A stretch of DNA of 64,000 nt, taken from the NCBI GenBank assembly GCA_020849725.1, contig JADLAZ010000282.1, positions 62,001 through 126,000 on the forward strand, given 5' to 3'. Positions 28,640 through 36,737 of this stretch are shown piece after piece. The stretch comes from Chloroflexota bacterium. GTDB taxonomy: Bacteria > Chloroflexota > Chloroflexia > Thermomicrobiales > JADLAZ01. A program made the translations under genes and the position numbers. Within the stretch, counting starts at the first letter, position 1; the number at the start of each line of letters is the position of its first letter. The notes below the pieces were generated by a model. That model saw nothing but the letters and a program-made list of their open reading frames with translations, searched no databases and was not told the origin of the DNA.

Positions 28640-29113
28640 GCTCGACTTTCGCCATTCGGCGACTGAAACGTCGCACCAGGCGCGATCCGTTCCGCACCTT
28701 AAGGACTACTCAAGGGGCGATTGACCCCTTGCCAGGCCATTACCTTCGCCGCCGCCAATATGATCCTGTTTCATGCTCCTGACCGGCCGCGGGCCATCTG
28801 AACATTTCTGGATGTCGGGGCCAGCAGCGGACATTGAGAAAGTCTGGGAGCGCCCGATGCCTCGACGCGGAATGGCGCTCGCTGCCTCGGATGAGTGGGA
28901 GACGCCACGCGCCTGCGTCACCTACCATTCCCAATGGAATGGCCAAAGTCGAGCTGAGCCAACAGGCGACTCGATCGCGGCCATTTCCGCTTTCGCGTCC
29001 GCTCCGTCATTGATCTCTGTAGGAGCGGCGGGATGGGTGCTCGGCCAGAGAGCCCGGTAGTGCCCCGACTCTAACTTCATCAGGCCAGCCTAAGCGGGCA
29101 GGAGGACGCGACC
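28640..29113 (+). other. Intergenic region before the ubiquitin-like operon
   Basis: 474 bp without a gene. It contains a hairpin (CAAGGGG 28711-28717 with CCCCTTG 28725-28731, 7-base loop) shortly after the helicase gene, with no T-run, and element copy C at 28985. The ribosome site AGGAGG at 29100 starts the 13-base leader shared with the gene at 23735. Confidence 0.4.
28985..29013 (+). promoter_or_regulatory. Promoter-like element, copy C (TTCCGC-N17-CATTGA)
   Basis: It starts TTCCGCTTTCG and ends CCGTCATTGA, nearly matching copy A at 18631 over 29 bases. It lies 100 bp before the ubiquitin-like gene and is the only promoter-like sequence seen there. Confidence 0.5.
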
Positions 29114-29635
29114 ATGACCCAGCACGGCAAGCGTGACGAGATCGAGCTCTTCCTCCAAGGGGAGGGCATCCGCGACATCGCATTGATGCGGGTGCCGCGC
29201 GACGGCACCGCCCGCGACATCATCGAGGCCGCCCGGGCGCTCGGCCTGAGCGCCCCGTCCGGGGCAGAGACGCTGCTCCTGGTCGAGGATAGCGAGGAGC
29301 CGCTGGCGCTGGACGCGCCCCTCGAGGCGGCCGGCATCGCCCATCGGGGCCGCGTGCATGTACACCGGTGCCGGCGGGTGGCGGTGACGGTCAACTTCAA
29401 CGCCGACCAGAACATGGAGTCGTTCCCGCCCTCGACCACGATGGCGCGGGTGAAGCGGTGGGCGGTCGGCAAGCACGGCTTCGGCCTTTCGGAGATCGAC
29501 GCCGCCGAGCACCTGCTCCAGGTGTGCGGCTCGACCGACCGGCCCGACGAGGACGTCCACATCGGCGCGCTGGTGACGGCGCCGGCCTGCGGGCTGTGCT
29601 TCGACCTCGTCGCCAAGCAGCGGGTGGAGGGCTGA
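29114..29635 (+). CDS. Tandem ubiquitin-like protein
   Basis: The 173-residue product contains two beta-grasp-like halves: residues about 8-88 (IELFLQGEGIRDIALMRVPR, TARDIIEAARALG) and about 90-170 (VAVTVNFNADQNMESFPPST, VKRWAVGKHGFGLSEIDAAE, ALVTAPACGLCFDLVAKQ). This matches the multi-ubiquitin proteins found in bacterial Ubl operons. It ends in VEG, so the last residue is already glycine, as needed for E1 activation, with no tail to remove. Genes for E2-, JAB- and E1-like proteins follow with almost no gaps. The strong ribosome site AGGAGG precedes ATG 29114. Confidence 0.75.
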   Translation: MTQHGKRDEIELFLQGEGIRDIALMRVPRDGTARDIIEAARALGLSAPSGAETLLLVEDSEEPLALDAPLEAAGIAHRGRVHVHRCRRVAVTVNFNADQNMESFPPSTTMARVKRWAVGKHGFGLSEIDAAEHLLQVCGSTDRPDEDVHIGALVTAPACGLCFDLVAKQRVEG

Positions 29636-29638
29636 GCG

Positions 29639-30127
29639 GTGTTCGAGACGCCGATCGCGCCGGACGAGCGGGTCTTCCGGGCGCACCTGGCGGCCGGCCC
29701 GTTCCAGAGCGGGGTCGACCGCGGGCGCTGGCGGCTGCTGTCGATCGCCTGGCCGCACGCGGTTGTCGCGGTCAGCGCGGCCGAGCGCCCGGGCGGCCCC
29801 GCCGAGTACGCGCTGCGCTTCGAGTGCTCGGACTACCCGCAGACCTCCCCGACCGCCCAGCCGTGGGACGCGGAGCGCGCCGCGCCGCTCGAGCATGCCC
29901 GGTGGCCGGGCGGCCGCTCGCGGCTCCCGCTCGCCTTCAACCCCGGCTGGAAGGGCGGCCGGTGCCTCTACCTGCCGTGCGACCGGCTCTCAATCGAGGG
30001 CCACGACGGCTGGCGCAGCCAGCACCCCGCGTTGATTTGGTCCCCGGCCGGGGACATCACCCAGTACCTGAGGATCGTCCATGACCTTCTCACTTCGGGC
30101 GACTATTCGGGCCCTCGCGGCGCCTAG
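29639..30127 (+). CDS. E2-like ubiquitin-conjugating protein
   Basis: This 162-residue protein starts with GTG 29639 behind GGAGG. Its pattern follows the E2 fold: strands in the middle ([20 protein letters not shown]), the flap before the active site ([17 protein letters not shown], with C109 and C114 as candidate catalytic cysteines), and C-terminal helices ([18 protein letters not shown]). In E2 enzymes the catalytic cysteine accepts the Ubl from E1. No HPN motif is present, as is common in bacterial versions. Its end overlaps the JAB gene by 47 bp. Confidence 0.65.
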   Translation: MFETPIAPDERVFRAHLAAGPFQSGVDRGRWRLLSIAWPHAVVAVSAAERPGGPAEYALRFECSDYPQTSPTAQPWDAERAAPLEHARWPGGRSRLPLAFNPGWKGGRCLYLPCDRLSIEGHDGWRSQHPALIWSPAGDITQYLRIVHDLLTSGDYSGPRGA

Positions 30128-30602
30128 GCACCGGCTCTGCTGCTCGACCAGGCTCTGGCGGGCGGGGCTGGCCGAGCTCGCGCGGCGCGGCCAGGGACGG
30201 CGCGAGAGCGGCGCCTTCCTGCTCGGGCATCAGCGCGGGCCGCGCCGCGCCATCGAGCGGTTCGTCTACTACGACGACCTGGACCCGCATTGCCTGGACA
30301 CCGGCATCGTCATCTTCGACGGTGCCGGCTATGGCCCGCTGTGGGCGCTGTGCCGCGAGACGGGGCTGCGCGTGGTGGCGGACGTCCATTCTCACGGCTG
30401 CGCGCCGCGCCAGAGCTCACTCGACCGCGACAACCCCATGGTCGCCACGCCGGGGCACGTCGCGCTGATCGTGCCCGACTTCGCCCGGCGGGTGGTCGGT
30501 CCGGCAGAGCTGGGCGTCTACGAGTATCAGGGCGAGCATCGCTGGCGCGACCACAGCGGGTGCCAGGCGGGGCGGTTCTTCTACATGGGGATGTGGGGGT
30601 AG
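30081..30602 (+). CDS. JAB/MPN metallopeptidase (deubiquitinase-like)
   Basis: The JAMM zinc site is complete: E42 in [11 protein letters not shown]103 and H105 in DVHSHG, then S112 and D115 in SSLD. At 173 residues it is a free-standing JAB domain. In Ubl operons such peptidases trim or recycle Ubl conjugates; here the Ubl already ends in glycine, so removal from targets or cutting between the two Ubl halves is more likely than maturation. ATG 30081 has GAGGA upstream and lies inside the E2 gene; the E1 gene starts 2 bp after the stop. Confidence 0.85.
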   Translation: MTFSLRATIRALAAPRHRLCCSTRLWRAGLAELARRGQGRRESGAFLLGHQRGPRRAIERFVYYDDLDPHCLDTGIVIFDGAGYGPLWALCRETGLRVVADVHSHGCAPRQSSLDRDNPMVATPGHVALIVPDFARRVVGPAELGVYEYQGEHRWRDHSGCQAGRFFYMGMWG

Positions 30603-30604
30603 CC

Positions 30605-31981
30605 ATGACCAAGACGGTCCGACCCGACCAGCTGCACCGGCTGGTCAAGCTAGCGCTCGACAGCGGCGAGGCGCACAGCCTCGAAGAGGCCGAGCGGCTG
30701 TTCGCGGGCTACCGGCTCGGCGTCGATGTGGGGCGCGACGTGGCCGGCTCGCCGGCGCTGCAGGCGGCGGTCTTAACGGCCGTGAACACCGCGCGGCGCA
30801 GCTTCCTCGGCGGAGTCCAGGTCTCGGGTGACCTCGCGATGCCGCTTCGCGTGCCCTGGGGCCGCTGCCGGACGCTCGGAGAGGCGGTCATGGATCTGCA
30901 AGGCTGCGTCGTCGGCAGCATCGACCGCGAGCTGCCGCGCATCGTCGTCGGCGACGGACAGGCGGGGACCGGGGACGGGCGGTTCGCCGTGCGCGCCACG
31001 TTCGACGGTTGGGCGGGCGGGGTGGTCCCACTCGACGACGGGCGCCGGCTGCCGGAGCGGCAGGAATGCGTGCCGGCCGGCGTCCTGGCGGGCGGACTCG
31101 CGGTCTCTGAGGCATTCCAGTTCGTCCGCGGCGGCAACGTCGCCGCCGGACGCCGGGAGGTGGGCCTGTCGCTCTGGCGCCCGGAACCGGAGGTGTCCTG
31201 GCTGGCCGCCGGCGACCCTGGGCCCGCGCTGGAGCGGCTGCCGTCGAGGCTGTGGGTGATCGGGCTCGGGCATCTGGGCCAGGCCTACCTGTGGACGCTC
31301 GGGTTACTGCCGTATGCCGAGTCGGATGAGGTGGAACTCGTCTTGCAAGACTATGACACGCTCGCGCAGGCCAACGACAGCACCTCGCTCCTCACCAGGG
31401 CTTGCCTCCTCGGCCAGAAGAAGACCCGCGCCATGGCCTGCTGGTGCGAGGATCGCGGGTTCCGGACGACGATCCAGGAACGGCGCTTCGCCGGCGACTT
31501 CCGAATCGCGCCCGACGAGCCGAGCGTCGCCCTCTGCGGTGTGGATAGTGCGCTGGCGCGGGCCGCGCTAGAGGATGTCGGCTTTGGCCGCGTCGTCGAA
31601 GCCGGGCTCGGCGCCGGCCCGCAGGAGTGCCTGGCGTTCCAGATGCACTCCTTCCCGGCCGCTCGTGCGGCGCGGGCGCGCTGGGGCGGCGGGGACAAGG
31701 CGCCCGCCACCGAGGTGCTGCTCGACCGACCGGCCTACCGCGCGTTGGCCGAGGCCGGCGTCGACGAGTGTGGCCTCACCACCCTGGCCGGTCGCACGGT
31801 CGGGGCACCCTTCGTCGGGGCCGTGACGGCGGCGATCGTGGTGGCCGAGCTGCTGCGCATGGCCATCGGCGAGCACCGCTACGAGGTGATCGACGGCAGC
31901 TTACGGTCGCTCGGGAACCGGCAGGCCGTGCGAAGCGACTTGGGCGGGCCATTCAACCCAGGGTCGACGCGGGCGGCGTGA
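30605..31981 (+). CDS. E1-like ThiF-family Ubl-activating enzyme
   Basis: The 458-residue protein has an N-terminal region of about 210 residues without a named domain, then a ThiF/E1 Rossmann fold with GLGHLGQ (G220-Q226), LVLQDYDTLAQANDSTSLL (substrate-binding segment) and candidate catalytic C389 in DECGLTTLAGRTVGAPFVG. Domain order resembles the E1 proteins of bacterial Ubl operons that pair with an E2 and JAB. It adenylates the Ubl C-terminus and passes it to E2. It ends the operon; a 245-bp gap with another promoter-like element follows. Confidence 0.8.
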   Translation: MTKTVRPDQLHRLVKLALDSGEAHSLEEAERLFAGYRLGVDVGRDVAGSPALQAAVLTAVNTARRSFLGGVQVSGDLAMPLRVPWGRCRTLGEAVMDLQGCVVGSIDRELPRIVVGDGQAGTGDGRFAVRATFDGWAGGVVPLDDGRRLPERQECVPAGVLAGGLAVSEAFQFVRGGNVAAGRREVGLSLWRPEPEVSWLAAGDPGPALERLPSRLWVIGLGHLGQAYLWTLGLLPYAESDEVELVLQDYDTLAQANDSTSLLTRACLLGQKKTRAMACWCEDRGFRTTIQERRFAGDFRIAPDEPSVALCGVDSALARAALEDVGFGRVVEAGLGAGPQECLAFQMHSFPAARAARARWGGGDKAPATEVLLDRPAYRALAEAGVDECGLTTLAGRTVGAPFVGAVTAAIVVAELLRMAIGEHRYEVIDGSLRSLGNRQAVRSDLGGPFNPGSTRAA

Positions 31982-32082
31982 CCCAGGCCAGCGCCGACGG
32001 CCAACCAGCAGCACCCGTACCCCAACCGGCCACGAACGCTGACCTGACCGAGAGCCGCCTCGGGAGCGTTTCCCGCCACGGC

Positions 32083-32111
32083 TTCCGGTTTGGTCTGCCA
32101 CGGTGCATTAC
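32083..32111 (+). promoter_or_regulatory. Promoter-like element, copy G (TTCCGG-N17-CATTAC)
   Basis: Same spacing as the other copies (TTCC to ATT spans 27 bases). It lies in the gap between the E1 gene and the DUF4258 gene, 115 bp before the latter's start codon. Confidence 0.4.
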
Positions 32112-32226
32112 CTACTCAGTCGGGACAAACGCAGAGCTTGCGCGTCTGCCCGGTAGCCCCGGCCAGCCCGCCAGATGAGCGGCTCCTCGGCGGCGCCGAG
32201 CGCTTGGTGAAGGAGGGATGCACACC

Positions 32227-32547
32227 ATGGTCACCGCCCAGCAACAGCCGACGTACACATTCACGCAGCACCCGCTCCACAAGATGCACGCACGCCGGCT
32301 CTCGGCCGACGCCGTGACGGCAGCCCTGGCCTACGGCCGGGCGGCATGGACCCGCGGCGCAAGGATCTACGCCATCGGCCGCCGCGAGGTGGAGCGCTAC
32401 CGCACCCTCGGCGTGGACCTCGACCCGTTCGAAGGGGTCCAGGTGGTCACCAAGCCCGACGGCGCCATCCTCACCGTCTACCGCAACCGCGACCTCCGCG
32501 GCCTGCGCCGGGGCAACCATCTGCGGCACCGCAGGAGCGCCTGGTGA
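32227..32547 (+). CDS. DUF4258 family small protein
   Basis: The 106-residue protein has the DUF4258 pattern: FTQHPLHKMHARRLSADAV, then AALAYG, IYAIGRREVERYR, and a last strand VVTKPDGAILTVYRN. The family is related in shape to small RNase-like toxins but its role is not established. ATG 32227 is chosen because AAGGAGGG (32210-32217) sits 9 bases upstream; ATG 32218 directly touches that site. No antitoxin-like partner is adjacent. Confidence 0.7.
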   Translation: MVTAQQQPTYTFTQHPLHKMHARRLSADAVTAALAYGRAAWTRGARIYAIGRREVERYRTLGVDLDPFEGVQVVTKPDGAILTVYRNRDLRGLRRGNHLRHRRSAW

Positions 32548-32644
32548 TAGCGGGCGCAGCGGTCCAGGCGCAAGCTCTCAGTTCCGGGTTGACGCCGCTC
32601 GCAGCGGACTCAGCGCTGCAGGCCACATCGACTTGTGGCGGCGT

Positions 32645-32673
32645 TTCCGGCTTGAGCTCTCGCCGCGCATTGG
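32645..32673 (+). promoter_or_regulatory. Promoter-like element, copy D (TTCCGG-N17-CATTGG)
   Basis: Same TTCC-N20-ATT geometry. It lies 40 bp before the ARPP-1 gene, a normal promoter distance. Confidence 0.45.
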
Positions 32674-32713
32674 CCTTGTGACGAAGCAGGCAGCCGCCGA
32701 GAGAGATAGAGAT

Positions 32714-33721
32714 ATGGACGACCGACAACAACCATTCACTCAAAAGACCGACCTGCTGGACGCGTGGTTGGCAGCGCTCCGGCTTGGGGACCCGATCTCG
32801 GACAGAGCGCTGGCGCTGGTCCCCCTGTACGCCGACGGGCGGAGCAGGACCGTGCCGTACCGGACGCTCGCCGCGGCGATCGCGCTCGGCGAGGTGATCG
32901 TCACCGAGTCGGCGCAGGCGACGGTGTCGACCCTCCAGCTCATCAACAAGGGCGAGTTGCCGGTGCTGATCCTCGACGGCGAGGAGGTGGTGGGCGGCCG
33001 GCAGAACCGGGTCGTGAACACGACGCTCCTGGTGCCGGCTTGCAGCAGCTTCGACCTACCGATGAGCTGCGTCGAGCACGGCCGCTGGCATGAGTTGCAG
33101 CCCGTGTTCGACGCCGGCGAGACGGCGTACCCCCGCCTGCGCAGTCAGAAGCATGAACAGGTGGCCGCATCCTACGCCGCGCGGGGGGCGCCGGTGGCGG
33201 ACCAGGCGGCCGTATGGGATGAGGTCGCCGATCGTCACCGCCGCATCGGCTCGCGGTCTGACACCGGCGCGATGCGCGACGCGTACGCTGAGCGCCAAGA
33301 GGACTTGACCCGAGCTCAGCAGCAGCTACGGTCCCCGGACGACGGCCCCGTGGGTGTTCTCGCCCTCGTGAGCGGGCGCGCGGCGTGCGCGGACATCTTT
33401 GACCAGACCGACACCCTGGCCGTCTACTGGACGCGGCTCGTGCGGTCCTATGCGCTCGAGGCACTGGGAGCAGAGCCGGCGACGCCATCGCTCGACTCGG
33501 CCCTGCGGCTCCTGCAGCGCCCATTCATGGCCCAGCGCACCGCCTTCCCCTCGCCGGGCCTCGGGCAGGACGTGCGGATCAGCGGCAATGGCGTAGTGGG
33601 CGCCGCGCTCGTCTGCGAGGGTGTCGCCATCCACACGGCACTCTTCAGGCACCGGCGCAGCGACACGAACGACCCAAGCACCCGCCGTCCGAGCCAGCGC
33701 ACCCGTCGGTTTGCCCAGTGA
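32714..33721 (+). CDS. ARPP-1 (DUF6569) domain protein
   Basis: The 335-residue protein carries the ARPP-1 core at about residues 20-160: LVPLYADG near the start, IALGEVIVTESAQATVSTLQ, NKGELPVLILDGEEVVGGRQ, NRVVNTTLLVP and PMSCVEHGRWHEL. The ILDGEEVVGGRQNR block is diagnostic. The family is found in defence and stress gene neighbourhoods in bacteria but its biochemical role is not settled. The C-terminal 20 residues are basic and Ser/Thr/Arg-rich. It is the last gene before GC content drops at the phosphorothioation island. The element at 32645 suggests co-regulation with the Ubl and helicase operons. Confidence 0.7.
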   Translation: MDDRQQPFTQKTDLLDAWLAALRLGDPISDRALALVPLYADGRSRTVPYRTLAAAIALGEVIVTESAQATVSTLQLINKGELPVLILDGEEVVGGRQNRVVNTTLLVPACSSFDLPMSCVEHGRWHELQPVFDAGETAYPRLRSQKHEQVAASYAARGAPVADQAAVWDEVADRHRRIGSRSDTGAMRDAYAERQEDLTRAQQQLRSPDDGPVGVLALVSGRAACADIFDQTDTLAVYWTRLVRSYALEALGAEPATPSLDSALRLLQRPFMAQRTAFPSPGLGQDVRISGNGVVGAALVCEGVAIHTALFRHRRSDTNDPSTRRPSQRTRRFAQ

Positions 33722-33784
33722 GCCGTCAGGACCGCGCACCCGGAACCCTGGGCAAGTGCGGAGGCCGCTACGCAATGTTCGCCG

Positions 33785-33813
33785 TTGTACGTCAAGTTAT
33801 TGTATTCTTATCT
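33785..33813 (+). promoter_or_regulatory. Promoter at the left end of the phosphorothioation island
   Basis: TTGTAC (33785-33790) and TTATCT (33808-33813) are 17 bp apart in an AT-rich patch unlike the surroundings. The next start codon is ATG 33866, with TAGGAGGA 10 bp upstream. Confidence 0.5.
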
Positions 33814-33865
33814 CGCGTCAGGTACATTAACGCAGCCCGAGGCGGGAGCCTAGGAGGATGCGTCA

Positions 33866-34078
33866 ATGCTACCAACGGACGAAGTTCTGACGGTGGACGA
33901 GGTCGCGGGGTACTTGCGCGTGCACCCGATGACCGTGCAGCGCTGGTGCCGGATAGGCGATCTTCCGGCCGCCAAGATCGGGCGCGCCTACCGAATCAAG
34001 AAGGGCGATCTCGACAAGTGGTGGGCGCGACGAATGCGCCCAGAGCGAGAGGGAGCAACGAGCGAGGAGCGCCACTAG
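33866..34078 (+). CDS. Excisionase-family HTH protein
   Basis: The 70-residue product is a MerR/excisionase-type winged helix: VLTVDEVAGYLRVHPMTVQR followed by WCRIGDLPAAKIGRAYRIKK. Such proteins serve as phage/ICE excisionases or small regulators. It is the first gene of the lower-GC island and overlaps the following small gene by one base (TAGTG). Being at the edge of a transferred island, with integrase remnants beyond the other edge, fits excision control; regulation of the phosphorothioation operon is equally possible. Confidence 0.75.
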   Translation: MLPTDEVLTVDEVAGYLRVHPMTVQRWCRIGDLPAAKIGRAYRIKKGDLDKWWARRMRPEREGATSEERH

Positions 34079-34236
34079 TGCTCCTGTTGGAGGGGAGCGG
34101 AACCGCTTTGCAGGAGGCTTGTTCATTCACCGTGCTGACGGCGCGGCTCCATGATGGAACGCTCTGCCCGCACGCCTCGCGCAACCTCATGTTTGCCATG
34201 TTGCGGGCGCTGCTGGAGAGTGAGAGGCGATCATGA
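34078..34236 (+). CDS. Small translationally coupled protein, 52 aa
   Basis: GTG 34078 overlaps the excisionase stop codon and the TGA at 34234 overlaps the next start (ATGA), with GAGGAGC as ribosome site. The product (LLLEGSGTALQEACSFTVLT, then ARLHDGTLCPHASRNLMFAM) is amphipathic. No family is recognised. Exact coupling on both sides is the main argument that it is real. Confidence 0.5.
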   Translation: MLLLEGSGTALQEACSFTVLTARLHDGTLCPHASRNLMFAMLRALLESERRS

Positions 34237-36731
34237 AGGGGCACGTGGGCCCTGCTCTGGCGCATCCCCAGCCCATGGCTACAAGCTCTGCGCCGGTCGA
34301 AAATGTCGGTCGCGAGTCACTGCGCCCCCAGATTGCGCTCACACAGGCAAGGTCGGTTGGAGGTACTAACGGCGAGCGGGAGGAGGTCGTTGATGGCACG
34401 CTTGACGACGTCCACAAGGATGCAGCCGTCGTGGGGCATCCAGCCGGCGCGGAACTCAGGTCATCGTCGAGGCTGGATGCGGCGCTGCCGTTTCTTCGCC
34501 TACTTCCCATCGATGCCCTGCACTGCTTGGTGGAAGAAGCCTCGTCCTCGCTCTCGGCCTTCGAACTTCCCTCCACCGAAGTACAGCTACTTCTCGATGA
34601 TGTGTCGCTGAGTGATTTCGCGCGCGCAGCCGCCGAAGTCGCCGTCGACTTCGTACCGGCCGAGGGGATTTTGCGGCGGCCGCTGGACAGTATTGTTCGA
34701 CCGCTATACCTGCTCAGCGGGCGTGCCATTACCGCCGATCATCTACCCCCGATGCTTCTAGCCGTAGTCCGACAGCATATGGCGGCTGACTGGGATGCGC
34801 TGGCGAGCATTTACCTCGGCGATGTGCTCGAGTGGCCCGCAGGTTCGGCGGGCTTGGTGAAGGAACTCCTCGCTTCGGCTATCCAGCGGGGACTGGTCGC
34901 GTTGCAGTCCCGGGCGGACGTGGTAGGTGAGCCCGCGCCAGAGCACTCTCCCGGCGGGTGTACTCCAGCCGACGCCGATATCGTGCGAGCGATTAGAACC
35001 ATTGCTACTTGGGCGACGGCAGTCAGCGGTAACGCATCAGTCGCTGACGCGTTGTTGCTCGCGGCGCAGACTGTTGCCGTACCCTCAGAGGTGGCCGCTG
35101 CTCGCGAGCTTCTTGTCACTGCTGACGCTCGGTGCCTGGCGAGCAGTGGGGTCACCGCCTACGACCCCGATGCTGCGCTACACCGAGTGCTCCAATCGGT
35201 GCGTACGAGGGAACTGCCTGTTCTCCTGGCTCGGCCCCTGGCTCTACTCGACCCTCCGACACTCAACGAATTGGGTGATCGCGAGGGCATCACACGGGAG
35301 CGCATCCGCCAGCTAGAGGCGAAGGGGCTCCAAAAGCTGCGGAAGGCGCTCGGCAAACCGCAGAACCAAGCGATCTCGTCGGTGGCTCAACAGTTCGCTG
35401 CACGCTTCGGTGCGGCTGCGTCTGTGGTTGACCTGCTGGACTCATACCCGGACGCACTAGGGAATGACGTGAGTATCCTCAGCCAAGAAACAATCCGAGC
35501 GCGCGTCCTCCTGTGGGTCGCGGGGCCGTACGAGGTCAAGGGGGAATGGCTCGTACGCGCGCCGTACAAAGAGTTGGTACGCCAGACAGTTGCAATCCTA
35601 GATCAAGTCACCGCAGCCGGCCCCGTACTGCGTGAGGAGGCGCTTTCCGCCCTCGGGCGCTTGGACGTAGCGCCACCATACCGCGAGCGTTGGCTAGACC
35701 ACATGCCGGGTTTCCGCACCATCGACGGCCGGTTCGTGGCCTGGCGCGGCACGCTCGTCGACAAGGTGGAGACGGTCCTCCGCCTCAGCGGGGAGCCGCT
35801 CACCAAGGAGCAACTGGCGGAGGCAATCGGCTATTCATCTCCTCGCGCTATCGGCGATAGGGTTCTCGCAGATGCCCGTTTTGTGCGCCCTAGCCTGAAG
35901 CACATCGCCCTGCGTGAATGGGGGCTTGAGGAGTACTCTAGCGTCGAAGAGGAAATGGCCGAGGAAATACGGCGCCAAGGAGGAGAAGCGGAGATCGATC
36001 ACGTCGTCAATGTTCTCACCCGAAAGTTCGGTGTTTCCGAGCACTCGGTCCGGATGTACGCAGGGGGACCGAATTTCATCCAAGCTAAGCGTGGTGTAAT
36101 CCGGCTCCGTAGGGAGGATGACCCACTCCCAGTTGCCCCGCCCGTAGACCAAGCGAGACGGTGCTATCGCCTAATGGAGGGCTGGGCCACTCGCGTGACA
36201 TTGACGGCGGATGTCCTCCGTGGCTCTGGCACTCCAGTGCATCCGGGATTCGTCGGGCACGTCGGTGTTGCCTGCCTGGAGTCGAAGACGGTGCCATCAG
36301 TGTTCGGAGGTATTAGCATCGGGTGGTCCTCGCTGCAAGCATGGGTCGGATCGCTGCGCCAGCCGATCGAGGGACTCAGCGCTCAGGTCGGAGACTACCT
36401 GTTCATCGAATATACGCCTCGCGGGGACTTCCAATACACACTCGTGCGAGCAGGCGAGCTCGATTCAGCAGCACCAGCTGAGCGACTCGCACTCGAAGTC
36501 GGGACACGCCTGGACCGGTGGAATGGCGACGTCCTCGCGGCGCTCGCCCATGCGCTTGGGCTAGGGATTGGTGGCGACCAGTCTCCGTCTGCGCTTCGCC
36601 TCCGTCTCCGTTCGAGGGGGGAAGAGGATCTCGTCTCGCTCCTAGACGAGTCGGCCGATGTCGTCCACGACGACCAGTCGTTACTGAAGTTGATGGAATA
36701 CGTGCTGCGTGGGCCTTCGTCGCAGGAGTGA
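34233..36731 (+). CDS. Large protein with sigma-70 region 4-like HTH, phosphorothioation island
   Basis: The 832-residue protein has one clear domain: residues about 330-375 (LALLDPPTLNELGDREGITR, then ERIRQLEAKGLQKLRKAL) are an excellent match to sigma region 4.2, including the RERIRQLE recognition helix. The N-terminal 320 residues are helix-rich. The C-terminal half contains further winged-helix-like repeats (LRLSGEPLTKEQLAEAIGYS, IDHVVNVLTRKFGVSEHSVR). There is no region 2, so it cannot be a normal sigma factor. As first large gene of the operon it may be a regulator or a sequence-recognition factor for the modification machinery. Family members occur near dnd genes, but no activity is known to me. 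Confidence 0.6.
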   Translation: MKGHVGPALAHPQPMATSSAPVENVGRESLRPQIALTQARSVGGTNGEREEVVDGTLDDVHKDAAVVGHPAGAELRSSSRLDAALPFLRLLPIDALHCLVEEASSSLSAFELPSTEVQLLLDDVSLSDFARAAAEVAVDFVPAEGILRRPLDSIVRPLYLLSGRAITADHLPPMLLAVVRQHMAADWDALASIYLGDVLEWPAGSAGLVKELLASAIQRGLVALQSRADVVGEPAPEHSPGGCTPADADIVRAIRTIATWATAVSGNASVADALLLAAQTVAVPSEVAAARELLVTADARCLASSGVTAYDPDAALHRVLQSVRTRELPVLLARPLALLDPPTLNELGDREGITRERIRQLEAKGLQKLRKALGKPQNQAISSVAQQFAARFGAAASVVDLLDSYPDALGNDVSILSQETIRARVLLWVAGPYEVKGEWLVRAPYKELVRQTVAILDQVTAAGPVLREEALSALGRLDVAPPYRERWLDHMPGFRTIDGRFVAWRGTLVDKVETVLRLSGEPLTKEQLAEAIGYSSPRAIGDRVLADARFVRPSLKHIALREWGLEEYSSVEEEMAEEIRRQGGEAEIDHVVNVLTRKFGVSEHSVRMYAGGPNFIQAKRGVIRLRREDDPLPVAPPVDQARRCYRLMEGWATRVTLTADVLRGSGTPVHPGFVGHVGVACLESKTVPSVFGGISIGWSSLQAWVGSLRQPIEGLSAQVGDYLFIEYTPRGDFQYTLVRAGELDSAAPAERLALEVGTRLDRWNGDVLAALAHALGLGIGGDQSPSALRLRLRSRGEEDLVSLLDESADVVHDDQSLLKLMEYVLRGPSSQE

Positions 36732-36737
36732 AGGACG

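Noticed and set aside
28711..28731. Hairpin CAAGGGG-N7-CCCCTTG as a rho-independent terminator
   Set aside because: There is no T-run after it; kept only as a note on the intergenic region.
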